Shown: positions 45,253 through 54,059, numbered from the stretch's first letter. The stretch: 64,000 bases of DNA from PALSA-612 sp963711315 (GCA_963711315.1 CAVQDQ010000003.1:1-64000), one strand, 5' to 3'. The notes: generated from the letters alone by a model not told the origin. Numbers and translations are program-made.

Positions 45253-46815
45253 GTGGCGGTTCTCGCATCCCAGGTCGAGCGGGATTCGGACGTCTTCTCC
45301 CGACGACGGCAGCGGATGGAGGAGCTCGTAGCCGAGCTGCGCGAGCGAACCGCCACCGTCGCACAGGGAGGCGGTGAGAAGGCGCTCGAGCGACATCGCT
45401 CACGCGGAAAGCTGACCGCCCGTGAGCGGGTCGACCGCCTCTGCGACCCCGACACGGCGTTCCTCGAGCTGTCCGCGCTGGCTGCATGGGACATGTACGA
45501 CGGCCAAGCGCCGGGAGCCGGGATCGTGACCGGCATCGGCGTCGTCGAGGGACGTCAGTGCGTGATCGTCGCCAACGACGCCACGGTCAAGGGCGGCACG
45601 TACTTCCCGCTGACGGTCAAGAAGCACCTGCGCGCGCAGGAGATCGCCGAGCACAACCGCCTGCCGTGCATCTACCTCGTCGACTCCGGCGGCGCGTTCC
45701 TGCCGCTCCAGGCCGAGGTCTTCCCCGACCGCGATCACTTCGGCCGGATCTTCTACAACCAGGCGCGCCTCTCCGCGGCTGCTATCCCCCAGATCGCTGC
45801 TGTCATGGGCTCGTGCACGGCGGGGGGTGCCTACGTGCCGGCCATGAGCGATGAAACGATCATCGTCAAGGGCACGGGCACGATCTTCATCGGCGGCCCG
45901 CCGCTCGTGAAGGCGGCAACGGGCGAGGAGGTGAGCGCCGAGGAACTGGGCGGCGCGGACGTCCACACGCGGCAATCGGGCGTCGCCGACCACTACGCCG
46001 TCTCGGACGAGCACGCGCTCGCTCTGTGCCGGCAGATCGTGCGCAACTTCGGCGGCCGCCCGCCCGAACCGCCCTGGGAGATCGCCGCAGCCGAGCCGCC
46101 CGCCCTGGACCCGGCCGAGCTCTACGGGCTCGTGCCCGAGACCTTCCGCGAGCAGGTCGACCCGCGCGAGCTCATCGCGCGCATCGTCGACGGCAGCCGT
46201 TTCGACGAGTTCAAGGCCACGTACGGCGAGACACTCGTCTGCGGCTTCGCACGCATCGAGGGCTATCCGGTGGCGATCCTCGCCAACGCCGGCGTCCTCT
46301 TCTCCGAGTCTTCGCGGAAGGGTGCACACTTCGTCGAGCTTGCGTGCAAGCGACGCATCCCACTCGTGTTCCTCCAGAACATCACGGGCTTCATGGTGGG
46401 CAAGGAGTACGAGACCGGGGGCATCGCCCGCGACGGGGCGAAGCTGGTGATGGCGGTCGCGTGCGCGGACGTGCCGAAATTCACCGTTGTCACCGGCGGC
46501 TCGTTCGGCGCCGGCAACTACGGCATGTGCGGCCGAGCATACGGCCCGCGCCAGCTCTGGATGTGGCCGAATGCCCGCATCTCCGTCATGGGCGGAGAGC
46601 AGGCGGCACTCGTGCTGTCCATGGTAGGCGACGCCGACCCCGACGAGATCAAGGCCACGTACGAGGCAGAGGGCAACCCGTACTACTCGACGGCGCGGCT
46701 CTGGGACGACGGCATCATCGACCCTTGTGACACGCGGCACGCGCTCGCTCTCGGCCTCTCGGCCGCGCTCAACGCGTCGATTCCCGCATCGACGTTCGGC
46801 GTCTTCCGGATGTAA
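45253..46815 (+). CDS. mccB: Acyl-CoA carboxylase carboxyltransferase (beta) subunit, methylcrotonyl-CoA type
   Basis: 520 residues from a GTG at 45253, 10 nt after the previous stop. N-terminal part QRMEELVAELRERTATVAQG and GGEKALERHRSRGKLTARER; then FLELSALAAWDMYDGQAPGA and the crotonase-fold oxyanion segments GSCTAGGAYVPAMSDE and GGSFGAGNYGMCGRAYGPRQ. NITGFMVGKEYETGGIARDG and SSRKGAHFVELACKRRIPLV resemble methylcrotonyl-CoA carboxylase beta more than propionyl-CoA carboxylase. It transfers CO2 from biotin to the acyl-CoA in leucine breakdown. The matching biotin-carrying subunit is at 50465, separated by the collagen-like pair and two genes. Confidence 0.88.
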   Translation: MAVLASQVERDSDVFSRRRQRMEELVAELRERTATVAQGGGEKALERHRSRGKLTARERVDRLCDPDTAFLELSALAAWDMYDGQAPGAGIVTGIGVVEGRQCVIVANDATVKGGTYFPLTVKKHLRAQEIAEHNRLPCIYLVDSGGAFLPLQAEVFPDRDHFGRIFYNQARLSAAAIPQIAAVMGSCTAGGAYVPAMSDETIIVKGTGTIFIGGPPLVKAATGEEVSAEELGGADVHTRQSGVADHYAVSDEHALALCRQIVRNFGGRPPEPPWEIAAAEPPALDPAELYGLVPETFREQVDPRELIARIVDGSRFDEFKATYGETLVCGFARIEGYPVAILANAGVLFSESSRKGAHFVELACKRRIPLVFLQNITGFMVGKEYETGGIARDGAKLVMAVACADVPKFTVVTGGSFGAGNYGMCGRAYGPRQLWMWPNARISVMGGEQAALVLSMVGDADPDEIKATYEAEGNPYYSTARLWDDGIIDPCDTRHALALGLSAALNASIPASTFGVFRM

Positions 46816-46907
46816 GGAATTCCGTAGCGCGGTAGGAGAGGCGTCTAGCGGGGTACGTAGCATGGGTAGCTCCCCTGTCCCAAACCCCAGAGAGAGGGTG
46901 ATTATCC

Positions 46908-47537
46908 TTGGGCTACCTCCGGAGATTTCTCCGCGACCATCGCCCCTCCCCGGCGATGGTGGTCGCCTCAATCGCGCTGCTCGTCGCACTAGGCGGCACG
47001 AGCGTCGCCGCCGTCAATCAGCTGGCGGCGAACAGCGTCGGCACGTCGCAACTCAAGAACAATGCCGTAACGACGCCGAAGATCAAGAACAGCGCCGTCA
47101 ACGCGTCGAAGCTCGCGAGCAACGCGGTCGTGACGGCGAAGATCGCAAACGGCACGATCCAGCCGGCCGACCTCTCGTCCGCAGCCAAGACCTCTGGCCC
47201 GCCGGGCGCGCAGGGGCCGCAGGGCCCGTCAGGCCCGGCAGGCGCCCCGGCAGCAACGGGCTGGGCGGTGGTCGATCAGAACGGGACGCTGGTGCGCAAC
47301 AAGAGCGCCACGTCCGCACAAAAGATCGGGACCGGCCAGTATCAGGTGATCTTCAGCCAGGACGTGACTGGCTGCAGCTACCAGGCAACGAGTGGCGGCC
47401 CGACCCTCGGCGTCTTCGCTGCCGACCTAGGGGTTGGCCAGCTGACGGCCGTCCCAGGTGGTGTACGCGTGAACATCTTCAACATTTCTGGAACGGCTGC
47501 TATCGACGCGGCGTTCAACCTCGCCGTCTTCTGCTAA
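46908..47537 (+). CDS. Secreted collagen-like protein 1 with decapeptide repeats
   Basis: 209 residues from a TTG at 46908 with AGAGAGGGTG upstream. A Sec signal segment MVVASIALLVALGGTSVAAV is followed by four to five decapeptide units (NSVGTSQLKN, NAVTTPKIKN, SAVNASKLAS, NAVVTAKIAN, GTIQPADLSS). Next is a short collagen-like Gly-X-Y stretch (GPPGAQGPQGPSGPAGAP) and a globular C-terminal domain of about 95 residues (VDQNGTLVRNKSATSAQKIG, VIFSQDVTGCSYQATSGG) with the jelly-roll-like look of tail tips. Likely trimeric and exported. Its first 110 codons are nearly identical at the DNA level to the next gene. Confidence 0.75.
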   Translation: MGYLRRFLRDHRPSPAMVVASIALLVALGGTSVAAVNQLAANSVGTSQLKNNAVTTPKIKNSAVNASKLASNAVVTAKIANGTIQPADLSSAAKTSGPPGAQGPQGPSGPAGAPAATGWAVVDQNGTLVRNKSATSAQKIGTGQYQVIFSQDVTGCSYQATSGGPTLGVFAADLGVGQLTAVPGGVRVNIFNISGTAAIDAAFNLAVFC

Positions 47538-47547
47538 CGGAGCCAGA

Positions 47548-47577
47548 CCCGGTGGGGAGCAGCCGCTTCCCACCGGG
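47548..47577 (+). terminator. Hairpin after collagen-like gene 1
   Basis: A 13-bp stem (CCCGGTGGG with its complement, extended inward with one G-U pair) around an AGCC loop, 10 nt after the stop. Confidence 0.65.
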
Positions 47578-47616
47578 GGCCCCCTCTTGTCCCCGACCAC
47601 AGAAAGGGTGTTGTTA

Positions 47617-48348
47617 GTGAGATTTCTCCGTAACCACCGACCATCGCCGGCGATGGTCGTCGCCTCGATCGCGCTGCTCGTCGCACTAGGCGGCACGAGC
47701 GTCGCCGCCGTCAATCAGCTAGCGGCGAACAGCGTCGGCACGTCGCAACTCAAGAACAACGCCGTGACGACGCCGAAGATCAAGAACAGCGCCGTCAACG
47801 CGTCGAAGCTCGCGAGCAACGCGGTCGTAACGGCGAAGATCGCGGGCAACGCGGTCACGAATGCAAAGATCAAAAACGGCACGATCCAGCCGGCCGACCT
47901 CTCGTCGGCTGCCAAGACGTCTGGGCCGCCAGGCGCACCGGGCGCGCCGGGCGCCCAGGGGCCGACAGGGCCGACAGGGCCGGCAGGGCCGAGCAACGCG
48001 TACGCGCGGTTCCTCAACGGCCCAATTGCCATTCCGAGCTCACTGGCCACGCTCACAAGTCTGTCGATTCCAGACGCGGGCGCCTATGCCATCTCGGCCA
48101 AGGCGGCGATCGGGACAGGCGCGCTCTTCGACGCCAGGGTCACGTGCACGCTCGAAGCGGGTGCTGACGTCGACCAGTCCGCTGTAACGATCCTCGCGGA
48201 TTCTCTGGCTTCCCTGCCGCTGCAGGTAGTGCACCAGTTCACCGCGGCAGGAACCGTCAACTTCAGGTGCGAGGCGAGCTTCCCCGCATCGGCTGCCGCC
48301 GTCAAGATCACCGCCATCAAGGTCGGCAGCCTCGTGAACTCGGGCTAG
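47617..48348 (+). CDS. Secreted collagen-like protein 2 with decapeptide repeats
   Basis: 243 residues from a GTG at 47617 (AGAAAGGG upstream). The same export segment and repeats as the preceding gene, plus one extra unit (GNAVTNAKIK, 30 nt inserted in frame) and a longer Gly-X-Y stretch (GPPGAPGAPGAQGPTGPTGP). The C-terminal domain (ALFDARVTCTLEAGADVDQS, TVNFRCEASFPASAAAVKIT) is unrelated in sequence to that of gene 1, so the stalk has been duplicated onto a different head. A terminator follows. Confidence 0.75.
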   Translation: MRFLRNHRPSPAMVVASIALLVALGGTSVAAVNQLAANSVGTSQLKNNAVTTPKIKNSAVNASKLASNAVVTAKIAGNAVTNAKIKNGTIQPADLSSAAKTSGPPGAPGAPGAQGPTGPTGPAGPSNAYARFLNGPIAIPSSLATLTSLSIPDAGAYAISAKAAIGTGALFDARVTCTLEAGADVDQSAVTILADSLASLPLQVVHQFTAAGTVNFRCEASFPASAAAVKITAIKVGSLVNSG

Positions 48349-48363
48349 CGGGCCCATCAGCTC

Positions 48364-48404
48364 ACCGATAGCGACCGCAGGCTCTGCTTGCGGTCGCTAT
48401 CGGT
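48364..48404 (+). terminator. Terminator hairpin after collagen-like gene 2
   Basis: A perfect 16-bp stem (ACCGATAGCGACCGCA with its complement) with a 9-nt loop, 15 nt after the stop. Confidence 0.8.
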
Positions 48405-48442
48405 CGTCCCCGCCGGACCGCACGGCGTCGTACGCTTACGTC

Positions 48443-48595
48443 ATGCACACGATCGAACTGACGGAAGCCGAGCTGCACCTCGTTCTCTCCGCTCTCCACG
48501 CGTATCTGGACGACTTTGGCCACGAGGAGGCAGATGTCCTCCGCGAGATCAAGGCGGTGCTCGCCAAGCTTCCCGAGCCGACTCCAGGTGACTGA
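48443..48595 (+). CDS. Small helical protein overlapping the enoyl-CoA hydratase gene
   Basis: 50 residues: MHTIELTEAELHLVLSALHA, then YLDDFGHEEADVLREIKAVL. It looks like a two-helix acidic protein of a type seen in Actinobacteria. Its last codons overlap the start of the next gene by 8 nt, suggesting coupled translation. Function unknown; it is below the length used by many gene finders. Confidence 0.65.
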   Translation: MHTIELTEAELHLVLSALHAYLDDFGHEEADVLREIKAVLAKLPEPTPGD

Positions 48596-49346
48596 GGCCG
48601 GCCTGGACGTTCGCCGGGACGGGGACGTCCTCCGCGTGACGCTCGCCCGGCCGGAACGTCACAACGCATTCGACGCGGCGCTCATCGCGGCTCTCGCCGA
48701 CGCGTTCGCGGACGTCGCCGACGCCCGCTGCGTGGTGCTCGCCGGGAAGGGCCGAAGCTTCTGCGCGGGAGCCGACATCGACTGGCAACGTGCGGCGATC
48801 GATCTCTCGTACGACGAGAACGTCGAGGACGCCATGCGCCTCTACCGGATGCTCGAAGCGATCGACACGTGCCCGGCACCCGTCGTCGCCCGGGTACACG
48901 GCCACGCGCTTGCCGGCGGGTCGGCTCTCGTCACGTGCGCCGACATCGCGATCGCTGCTCCCGATGCGGTCTTCGGCTTCACCGAGGTACGGGTCGGCAT
49001 CATCCCGGCGATCGTCTCCCCGTTCGTGTTCGAGCGGATCGGCCGGGCGGCGTCGCGGCGCTACTTCCTGACGGGAGAGCGCTTCGACGCCGAGACGGCG
49101 CTGCGCATCGGTCTCGTACACGAGGTCGCCGACGATCTCGATTCGGCGGTCGATGCGGCGGTTGATGCGGTGCTCGCGGGAGGCCCCGAAGCGGTACGTG
49201 CGGCGAAAGAGCTCATACGCGAGCACCCGACGGGTGAGGCCACGGCACACATCGCCGCCCGGCGCCGGGCCAGCGAGGAGGGCCAGGACGGGCTGAGGGC
49301 GTTCCTCGAGAAGCGCCCGCCCGCCTGGGCGAGACCGCCGGACTGA
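48588..49346 (+). CDS. Enoyl-CoA hydratase/isomerase family protein
   Basis: 252 residues from a GTG at 48588. Crotonase fold: LDVRRDGDVLRVTLARPERH, NAFDAALIAALADAFA, KGRSFCAGADIDWQRA (first oxyanion loop), VHGHALAGGSALVTCADIAI (second oxyanion Gly) and FGFTEVRVGIIPAIVSPFV with the catalytic-type Glu in TEVRVG. The place of the second catalytic Glu reads IPAIVSP, as in some methylglutaconyl-CoA hydratase-like members. Between the two carboxylase genes it fits the methylglutaconyl-CoA hydratase step of leucine degradation, though a general enoyl-CoA hydratase cannot be excluded. Confidence 0.85.
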   Translation: MTEAGLDVRRDGDVLRVTLARPERHNAFDAALIAALADAFADVADARCVVLAGKGRSFCAGADIDWQRAAIDLSYDENVEDAMRLYRMLEAIDTCPAPVVARVHGHALAGGSALVTCADIAIAAPDAVFGFTEVRVGIIPAIVSPFVFERIGRAASRRYFLTGERFDAETALRIGLVHEVADDLDSAVDAAVDAVLAGGPEAVRAAKELIREHPTGEATAHIAARRRASEEGQDGLRAFLEKRPPAWARPPD

Positions 49347-50468
49347 GTGCGTCGGATCCTCGTCCTCGCAGGAGCGATCGTGGTCTGCGACACGATGTTC
49401 TTCGCAGCGCTGACGCCCCTGCTTCCTGAGTACGCGGACGAGTTCGGGCTCTCGAAGACCGGCGCCGGCTTACTCCAGGCAGCGTACCCGCTCGGAGTCC
49501 TCGCCGGCAGCATCCCTAGCGGCTACATCGCGTCACGCTTCGGCGTCAAGCCGACCGCCATCGCCGCTCTGCTGATCATCTCCTGCACATCTGTCGTGTT
49601 CGGATTCGCCGGTTCCATCGTCGTGCTCGACATCGCGCGATTCGTCCAGGGCGTCGGGAGCGCCTGTGCATGGACCGCCGCCTTCGCATGGCTGATCGCC
49701 TTCGCGCCGCTCGAGCGACGGGGCCAGCTCATTGGCACCGTGCTCGGCATAGCCATCGCCGGCGCGCTGTTCGGGCCGGTGCTCGGAGGCCTGGCAGCCG
49801 TGCTCGGGACGGGCCCCGTCTTCAGCACCGTCGGAGTACTGGCCGTCGTCATCGCCGGCTTCGCTCTCGCCACCGAAGCGCCGCCGCGGACGTCGCGCCA
49901 GTCGATCGCACAGCTCTGGGCAACGCGCCGCGAACGGCGGATACTCGGAGGCCTCTGGCTCGTGGCACTCCCCGCACTGATGTTCGGAACGTTGACGGTC
50001 CTTGCGCCTCTGCGGCTCTCCGATCTGGGTTTGAGCGCGGTCGCCATCGGTGGTGTGTTCCTCGTCTCGGCGGCGCTCGAGGCTTCGCTTTCTCCACTCA
50101 TGGGCAGGATCTCCGACCAGCGTGGCAAGCGCTACCCGATCACGATCGGCCTCATCGCGTCCGCCGCCGTCACGCTGGTCCTGCCTTGGCCGCAGCACGG
50201 CCCTGTCCTTGCAGTCGTGACCGTCATCGCCGGCTGCTCGTTTGGGATCTTCTGGGCACCGGCGATGTCGCTGCTCACGGACTCAGCTGAACGAGTCGGG
50301 CTCGAGGTGGCCTGGGGCTTCGCGCTCGCGAACCTGGCGTGGGCACCCGGACAGGCCGCAGGCGCTGCCCTCGGCGGCACGCTGGCGCGTGCCACGGCCG
50401 ATGCGCTCCCCTACGTCCTACTAAGCGCGCTCTGCCTGGCCACGTTGTCCATCGTGCGAAGCGCATGA
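49347..50468 (+). CDS. MFS transporter
   Basis: 373 residues from a GTG directly after the hydratase stop. Twelve short helices, with the MFS motif A-like region SGYIASRFGVKPTAIAALLI between helices 2 and 3 and GRISDQRGKRYPITIG between helices 8 and 9. DHA1-like by length. The stop overlaps the next start (ATGA), so it is in one operon with the hydratase and the biotin carboxylase subunit; it may carry a branched-chain acid or a product. Substrate unknown. Confidence 0.82.
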   Translation: MRRILVLAGAIVVCDTMFFAALTPLLPEYADEFGLSKTGAGLLQAAYPLGVLAGSIPSGYIASRFGVKPTAIAALLIISCTSVVFGFAGSIVVLDIARFVQGVGSACAWTAAFAWLIAFAPLERRGQLIGTVLGIAIAGALFGPVLGGLAAVLGTGPVFSTVGVLAVVIAGFALATEAPPRTSRQSIAQLWATRRERRILGGLWLVALPALMFGTLTVLAPLRLSDLGLSAVAIGGVFLVSAALEASLSPLMGRISDQRGKRYPITIGLIASAAVTLVLPWPQHGPVLAVVTVIAGCSFGIFWAPAMSLLTDSAERVGLEVAWGFALANLAWAPGQAAGAALGGTLARATADALPYVLLSALCLATLSIVRSA

Positions 50469-52072
50469 AGCGACTCCTCGTCGCCAACCGTGGCGAGATC
50501 GCGGTCCGCATCTTCCGGACGTGCAGGCGCCTCGGCATCGAGACGGTGGCGGTTGCGGCGCCGGACGACGGCGACGCACTGCACGCCCGCTCCGCGGGCC
50601 GGGTTGTCGCCGTCTCCGGCTATCTCGACATCGAAGAGCAGCTCCGAGCCGCCACGGAGTCCGCTGCCGACGCCGTGCATCCCGGCTACGGCTTTCTCGC
50701 CGAGAGCGCGGAGCTGGCCGAGGCCGTGGAGGGCGCCGGGCTCACCTTCGTCGGCCCGACGCCCGAGGCGCTGCGGCAGGGCGGCGACAAGCTCGCCGCG
50801 AAGGAGATCGCCCGCCGCGCCGGCATTCCCATCGTTCCGCACGGCGAGCCGGCGGAGGTCGGCTTCCCGCTCGTCGTAAAGGCGGCCGCGGGCGGCGGCG
50901 GACGAGGCATGCGCGTCGTTCGTGCCGCCGGAGAGCTGAAGGAAGCGCTGGCCGCCGCGCGGCGGGAGGCCGGAGCCGCATTCGGCGACGACCGCGTCTT
51001 CTGCGAGCGCTACGTCGAGCGCCCGCGCCATGTCGAGATCCAGCTGCTGGGAGACGACGCCGGCACCGTGGTCGCCCTCGGCGAGCGCGAGTGCTCCATC
51101 CAGCGCCGCCACCAGAAAGTGCTCGAGGAGTCTCCATCGGTGGCGATCGACGCAGGGCTGCGGCAGGCGATGAGCGATGCCGCAGTCGCGTTCGCCCGCG
51201 CCATCGGCTACCGCAGCGCCGGCACTGCCGAGTTCATGCTCGATGGTCGTGACTTCTACTTTCTCGAGCTGAACGGCCGCATCCAGGTGGAGCACCCGGT
51301 GACCGAGCTCGTCACCGGCGTCGACCTCGTCGAGCAGCAGATCCGCATCGCCGACGGTGAGCCGCTTTCGGTCACTTCGTATCCCGCATCGGGCCACTCG
51401 GTGGAGGTGCGGCTGTACGCGGAAGACCCGAGGACGTTCCTGCCGCAGACCGGCCGCATCACGCGGCTCCGGCTGCCGACAGGCATTCGCGTGGACGCGG
51501 GGGTCGAGGAGGGAGACGAGGTCGGCCTCAACTACGACCCGATGATCGCGAAGCTCGTTGCGCACGCGGCCACGCGCTCGGAGGCCCTCGATCGGCTTGC
51601 CGCGGCCCTCCAGGAGACGGAGGTCGAGGGCGTCGTGACGAACCTGCCGTTCCTGCGCTGGCTTGTGACGCACCCACTCGTTCGTGCTGGGTGGACGACG
51701 ACGTCGTTCCTCGTCGAGAACACGCCACTCTCACCCCACCCCGCTTCCACTCCGGCGCCGTGGCACGGAGCCTGGAGGCTGAGCGGCGTTGCCCCTCCAC
51801 CGGCGGCACCTCCCGACGTCGAGGAGGCCGCGCGCGATCACGGAACAGTCGCGACGGAGAGCACGCTCTCGGCTCAGATGCCTGGAACCGTTCTCCGCGT
51901 GCTCGTCGCCGAGGGTGACGCGGTGGCCGCCCACCAGCCGCTGCTGGTGCTGGAGGCAATGAAGATGGAGACGCCGGTCACCTCGCCGCACGAGGCGACC
52001 GTCCGCCGCCTCCTGGTCGCGGAGGGCGACCAGGTGGCAGCGGGAACGACGCTGGTCGAGCTCGAGGACTAG
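50465..52072 (+). CDS. mccA: Biotin carboxylase/biotin carboxyl carrier subunit of acyl-CoA carboxylase
   Basis: 535 residues from the ATG at 50465. The biotin carboxylase domain has KRLLVANRGEIAVRIFRTCR, HPGYGFLAESAELAEAVEGA, VKAAAGGGGRGMRVV (ATP grasp loop), ERECSIQRRHQKVLEESPS and FLELNGRIQVEHPVTEL, keeping the catalytic Glu, Asn and Arg. The C-terminal biotinyl domain has the canonical EAMKME with the biotinylated Lys. It is shorter than most methylcrotonyl-CoA carboxylase alpha subunits, with little of the bridging BT domain. The partner is the beta subunit at 45253. It hydrolyses ATP to carboxylate biotin from bicarbonate. Confidence 0.9.
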   Translation: MKRLLVANRGEIAVRIFRTCRRLGIETVAVAAPDDGDALHARSAGRVVAVSGYLDIEEQLRAATESAADAVHPGYGFLAESAELAEAVEGAGLTFVGPTPEALRQGGDKLAAKEIARRAGIPIVPHGEPAEVGFPLVVKAAAGGGGRGMRVVRAAGELKEALAAARREAGAAFGDDRVFCERYVERPRHVEIQLLGDDAGTVVALGERECSIQRRHQKVLEESPSVAIDAGLRQAMSDAAVAFARAIGYRSAGTAEFMLDGRDFYFLELNGRIQVEHPVTELVTGVDLVEQQIRIADGEPLSVTSYPASGHSVEVRLYAEDPRTFLPQTGRITRLRLPTGIRVDAGVEEGDEVGLNYDPMIAKLVAHAATRSEALDRLAAALQETEVEGVVTNLPFLRWLVTHPLVRAGWTTTSFLVENTPLSPHPASTPAPWHGAWRLSGVAPPPAAPPDVEEAARDHGTVATESTLSAQMPGTVLRVLVAEGDAVAAHQPLLVLEAMKMETPVTSPHEATVRRLLVAEGDQVAAGTTLVELED

Positions 52073-52078
52073 CCGGCG

Positions 52079-52474
52079 TTACCCGTACCGGACGCGGGCA
52101 CGCCTGTCGCCCTCGAGGTAGTCGAGGCCGCGCCAGACGACGAAGTTCACGAACCAGACGACGATCGTGGCGCCGACGTACGTCCAGAAGCCGTCGATCG
52201 TGAAGTCCGGCGCGATCCATTCCGCGAGCGCGAGCATCGCCACGTTGATGGCGAAGTACGCGAGGCCGAGCGTGAAGATGATCAGCGGCAGCGTGAGTAT
52301 GGCGAGGATCGGCTTGATCACGGCGTTGCCGACTCCGAGCACGGCCGCGCCTATCAGCAGGGATCCCGGTCGCCCGATGTAGACGCTGTCGAACAACCAG
52401 TCGACGACGATGAGCGCGAGGATGTTGACGCCCCACGCGATGAGCAGGCGGAACGCGAGAAACACCCAGAACAT
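52079..52474 (-). CDS. Phage holin-like four-helix membrane protein (Phage_holin_4_2 type)
   Basis: 131 residues, four helices: WVFLAFRLLIAWGVNILALI, GSLLIGAAVLGVGNAVIKPI, LPLIIFTLGLAYFAINVAML and WTYVGATIVVWFVNFVVWRG. GNAVIKPILAILTLPL between helices 2 and 3 is typical of this common actinobacterial and cyanobacterial family. Members are not phage genes as a rule; the role is unclear. It follows the SCP2-like gene by 7 nt in a three-gene operon. Confidence 0.82.
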   Translation of the reverse strand: MFWVFLAFRLLIAWGVNILALIVVDWLFDSVYIGRPGSLLIGAAVLGVGNAVIKPILAILTLPLIIFTLGLAYFAINVAMLALAEWIAPDFTIDGFWTYVGATIVVWFVNFVVWRGLDYLEGDRRARVRYG

Positions 52475-52481
52475 CGCGCGC

Positions 52482-52787
52482 CTAGAACAGCTTTTGAAGC
52501 TTCATCGCGGCGCCCATGTCGCCCTTGATCTTCAGCTTGCCGGTCATGTACGCGGTCGTCGCGTTCTGCTCGCCGGCGACGATCTTCGAGAACGTCTCGG
52601 CCGAGGCCTGGATCGTGCAGTCGCCACCCTGGTCACCTTCAGTGACCTGCGCCCCCTCGTCGTCGACGGCCACGGTCCAGGCGCCGGCGCCCTCGATGTC
52701 GAAGACGTACGTGTTGTTGACGCCGGCCGTCTTGCCCGCCGCACGGCCCGGCAAAGCAGTGAAGAAATCGGTGATCTCCTGGGTCAC
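52482..52787 (-). CDS. SCP2 sterol-carrier-like protein
   Basis: 101 residues: TDFFTALPGRAAGKTAGVNN, TYVFDIEGAGAWTVAVDDEG, GGDCTIQASAETFSKIVAGE and ATTAYMTGKLKIKGDMGAAM KLQKL. This matches the SCP2 fold, with DCTIQ strands and the GKLKIKGDM motif that precedes the last helix. It binds hydrophobic acyl chains or lipids. Operon with the MFS gene upstream (33-nt gap) and the holin-like gene downstream. Confidence 0.88.
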   Translation of the reverse strand: MTQEITDFFTALPGRAAGKTAGVNNTYVFDIEGAGAWTVAVDDEGAQVTEGDQGGDCTIQASAETFSKIVAGEQNATTAYMTGKLKIKGDMGAAMKLQKLF

Positions 52788-52820
52788 GTCCTACCTCCAG
52801 TCGGGTCAGCCGAGACTATC

Positions 52821-54005
52821 TCAAGGCGACGCAACTTCCGGTGCCAGGACGCGGCGCGATCCGGTTGGAGGAAGCAGCAGCGTCAGCACCAGCCCTGCGA
52901 TCGGCACCACGGCACACACCCACAGGGCCGTCTCGAGGTCGATCGAGTCCGCGATCGCGCCGAGGCAGACGGCTGCGATCCCGCCCAGCCCTATCGAGAG
53001 GCCGATCGACAGGCCGGACGCCATGCCGATGTGCTGCGGCATGTACTCCTGGCTCATCACCATCGTCACGCCGAATGTCCCCACGACAGCGGCACCGGTG
53101 ATGACGAGCGAGACCGCCCCGGCTACGCCCCCGGCGAGGATGAAGACGGCGATGGCCGGCGGGACGATGAGATTCGACAGGAACAGCACAGGCCTCCTGC
53201 CGAAGCGGTCGGCCGCGGGGCCTGCGAGCAGCGTCCCCACAGCGCCGGCGAGCAGCATGATCGAGAGCATGAAGTTTCCGTAGCCCTCGGAGTTGCCGAT
53301 CGAGACCTCCCAGAGCGGCACGAAGGTGATCAACCCGAACCAGGCGACGCTGCGCACGGTGACCACTCCCAGCAGCAGTGCCATGGCCCCCATGCGATCG
53401 TCTCCCCCGGCTGCCCGGGCACCCGGGCTGCGGTCCGGCACGAACGACAGGAGAAACGGCACGAGCCAGAGCAGCATCGCCGCCACCACGAGACACGGAA
53501 GAACGACGAGCGCGCCGCCCTCGATCCCCAGTGCGACCACGATCGGCGTCGTCACGATGACCCCCAGCGAATAGCCGAGGTTGCCGCCGATGGAGAAGAG
53601 CGACATGCCACTTGCTCGTCGCTCGCCGCTCGCATAGGCGGCGAACTTCGAGCCCTCGGGATGGTATGCGGCCGTGCCGAGCCCCGACACGACGACGAAG
53701 AGCACGACCCACCAGTAGCTCGGCGACAGCGCCGCCAGCCCCATGCCGACGGCGCCGATGGCGACACCCGCGGGCAGGAGCCAGATTGCGCCCCTCCGGT
53801 CGGACCAGAGGCCGAAAAGCGGCTGCACGACTGAGGCCGCCAGCGCCGACGCGAGGATGAGGCCACCTGCGTACGTGTACGAGAGATCCCACTCCGTCAC
53901 GAGGAACGGGAGCAGCGCCGGGAGGACTCCGCCGGCGAAGTCCACGGCCATGTGCCCGGACGAGAGCGCAGCCATCGCACGCCTGTCGATGTCCGCGCGC
54001 GCCAT
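52821..54005 (-). CDS. MFS transporter (fosmidomycin-resistance-like)
   Basis: 394 residues from the ATG at 54005: MARADIDRRAMAALSSGHMA, VDFAGGVLPALLPFLVTEWD and LFGLWSDRRGAIWLLPAGVA with a motif A region. GLGTAAYHPEGSKFAAYASG is a hallmark of Fsr-type exporters (AAYHPEG). Twelve helices. It may export a drug or act on an unknown small molecule; no drug specificity is implied. Divergent from pepA with a 54-nt gap, and first gene of an operon with the SCP2-like and holin-like genes. Confidence 0.87.
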   Translation of the reverse strand: MARADIDRRAMAALSSGHMAVDFAGGVLPALLPFLVTEWDLSYTYAGGLILASALAASVVQPLFGLWSDRRGAIWLLPAGVAIGAVGMGLAALSPSYWWVVLFVVVSGLGTAAYHPEGSKFAAYASGERRASGMSLFSIGGNLGYSLGVIVTTPIVVALGIEGGALVVLPCLVVAAMLLWLVPFLLSFVPDRSPGARAAGGDDRMGAMALLLGVVTVRSVAWFGLITFVPLWEVSIGNSEGYGNFMLSIMLLAGAVGTLLAGPAADRFGRRPVLFLSNLIVPPAIAVFILAGGVAGAVSLVITGAAVVGTFGVTMVMSQEYMPQHIGMASGLSIGLSIGLGGIAAVCLGAIADSIDLETALWVCAVVPIAGLVLTLLLPPTGSRRVLAPEVASP

Positions 54006-54059
54006 GCCTTGAGCGTATCGACGGTGCCTGCCGCGGGCGCTCGGATAGCATCGCGCCGA

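Noticed and set aside
45400..46989. 529-residue open frame opposite the carboxyltransferase gene
   Set aside because: Antisense shadow; the plus strand carries all carboxyltransferase motifs.
52079..52474. Prophage evidence from the holin-like gene
   Set aside because: The family is a common chromosomal membrane protein in Actinobacteria and no other phage gene is near.
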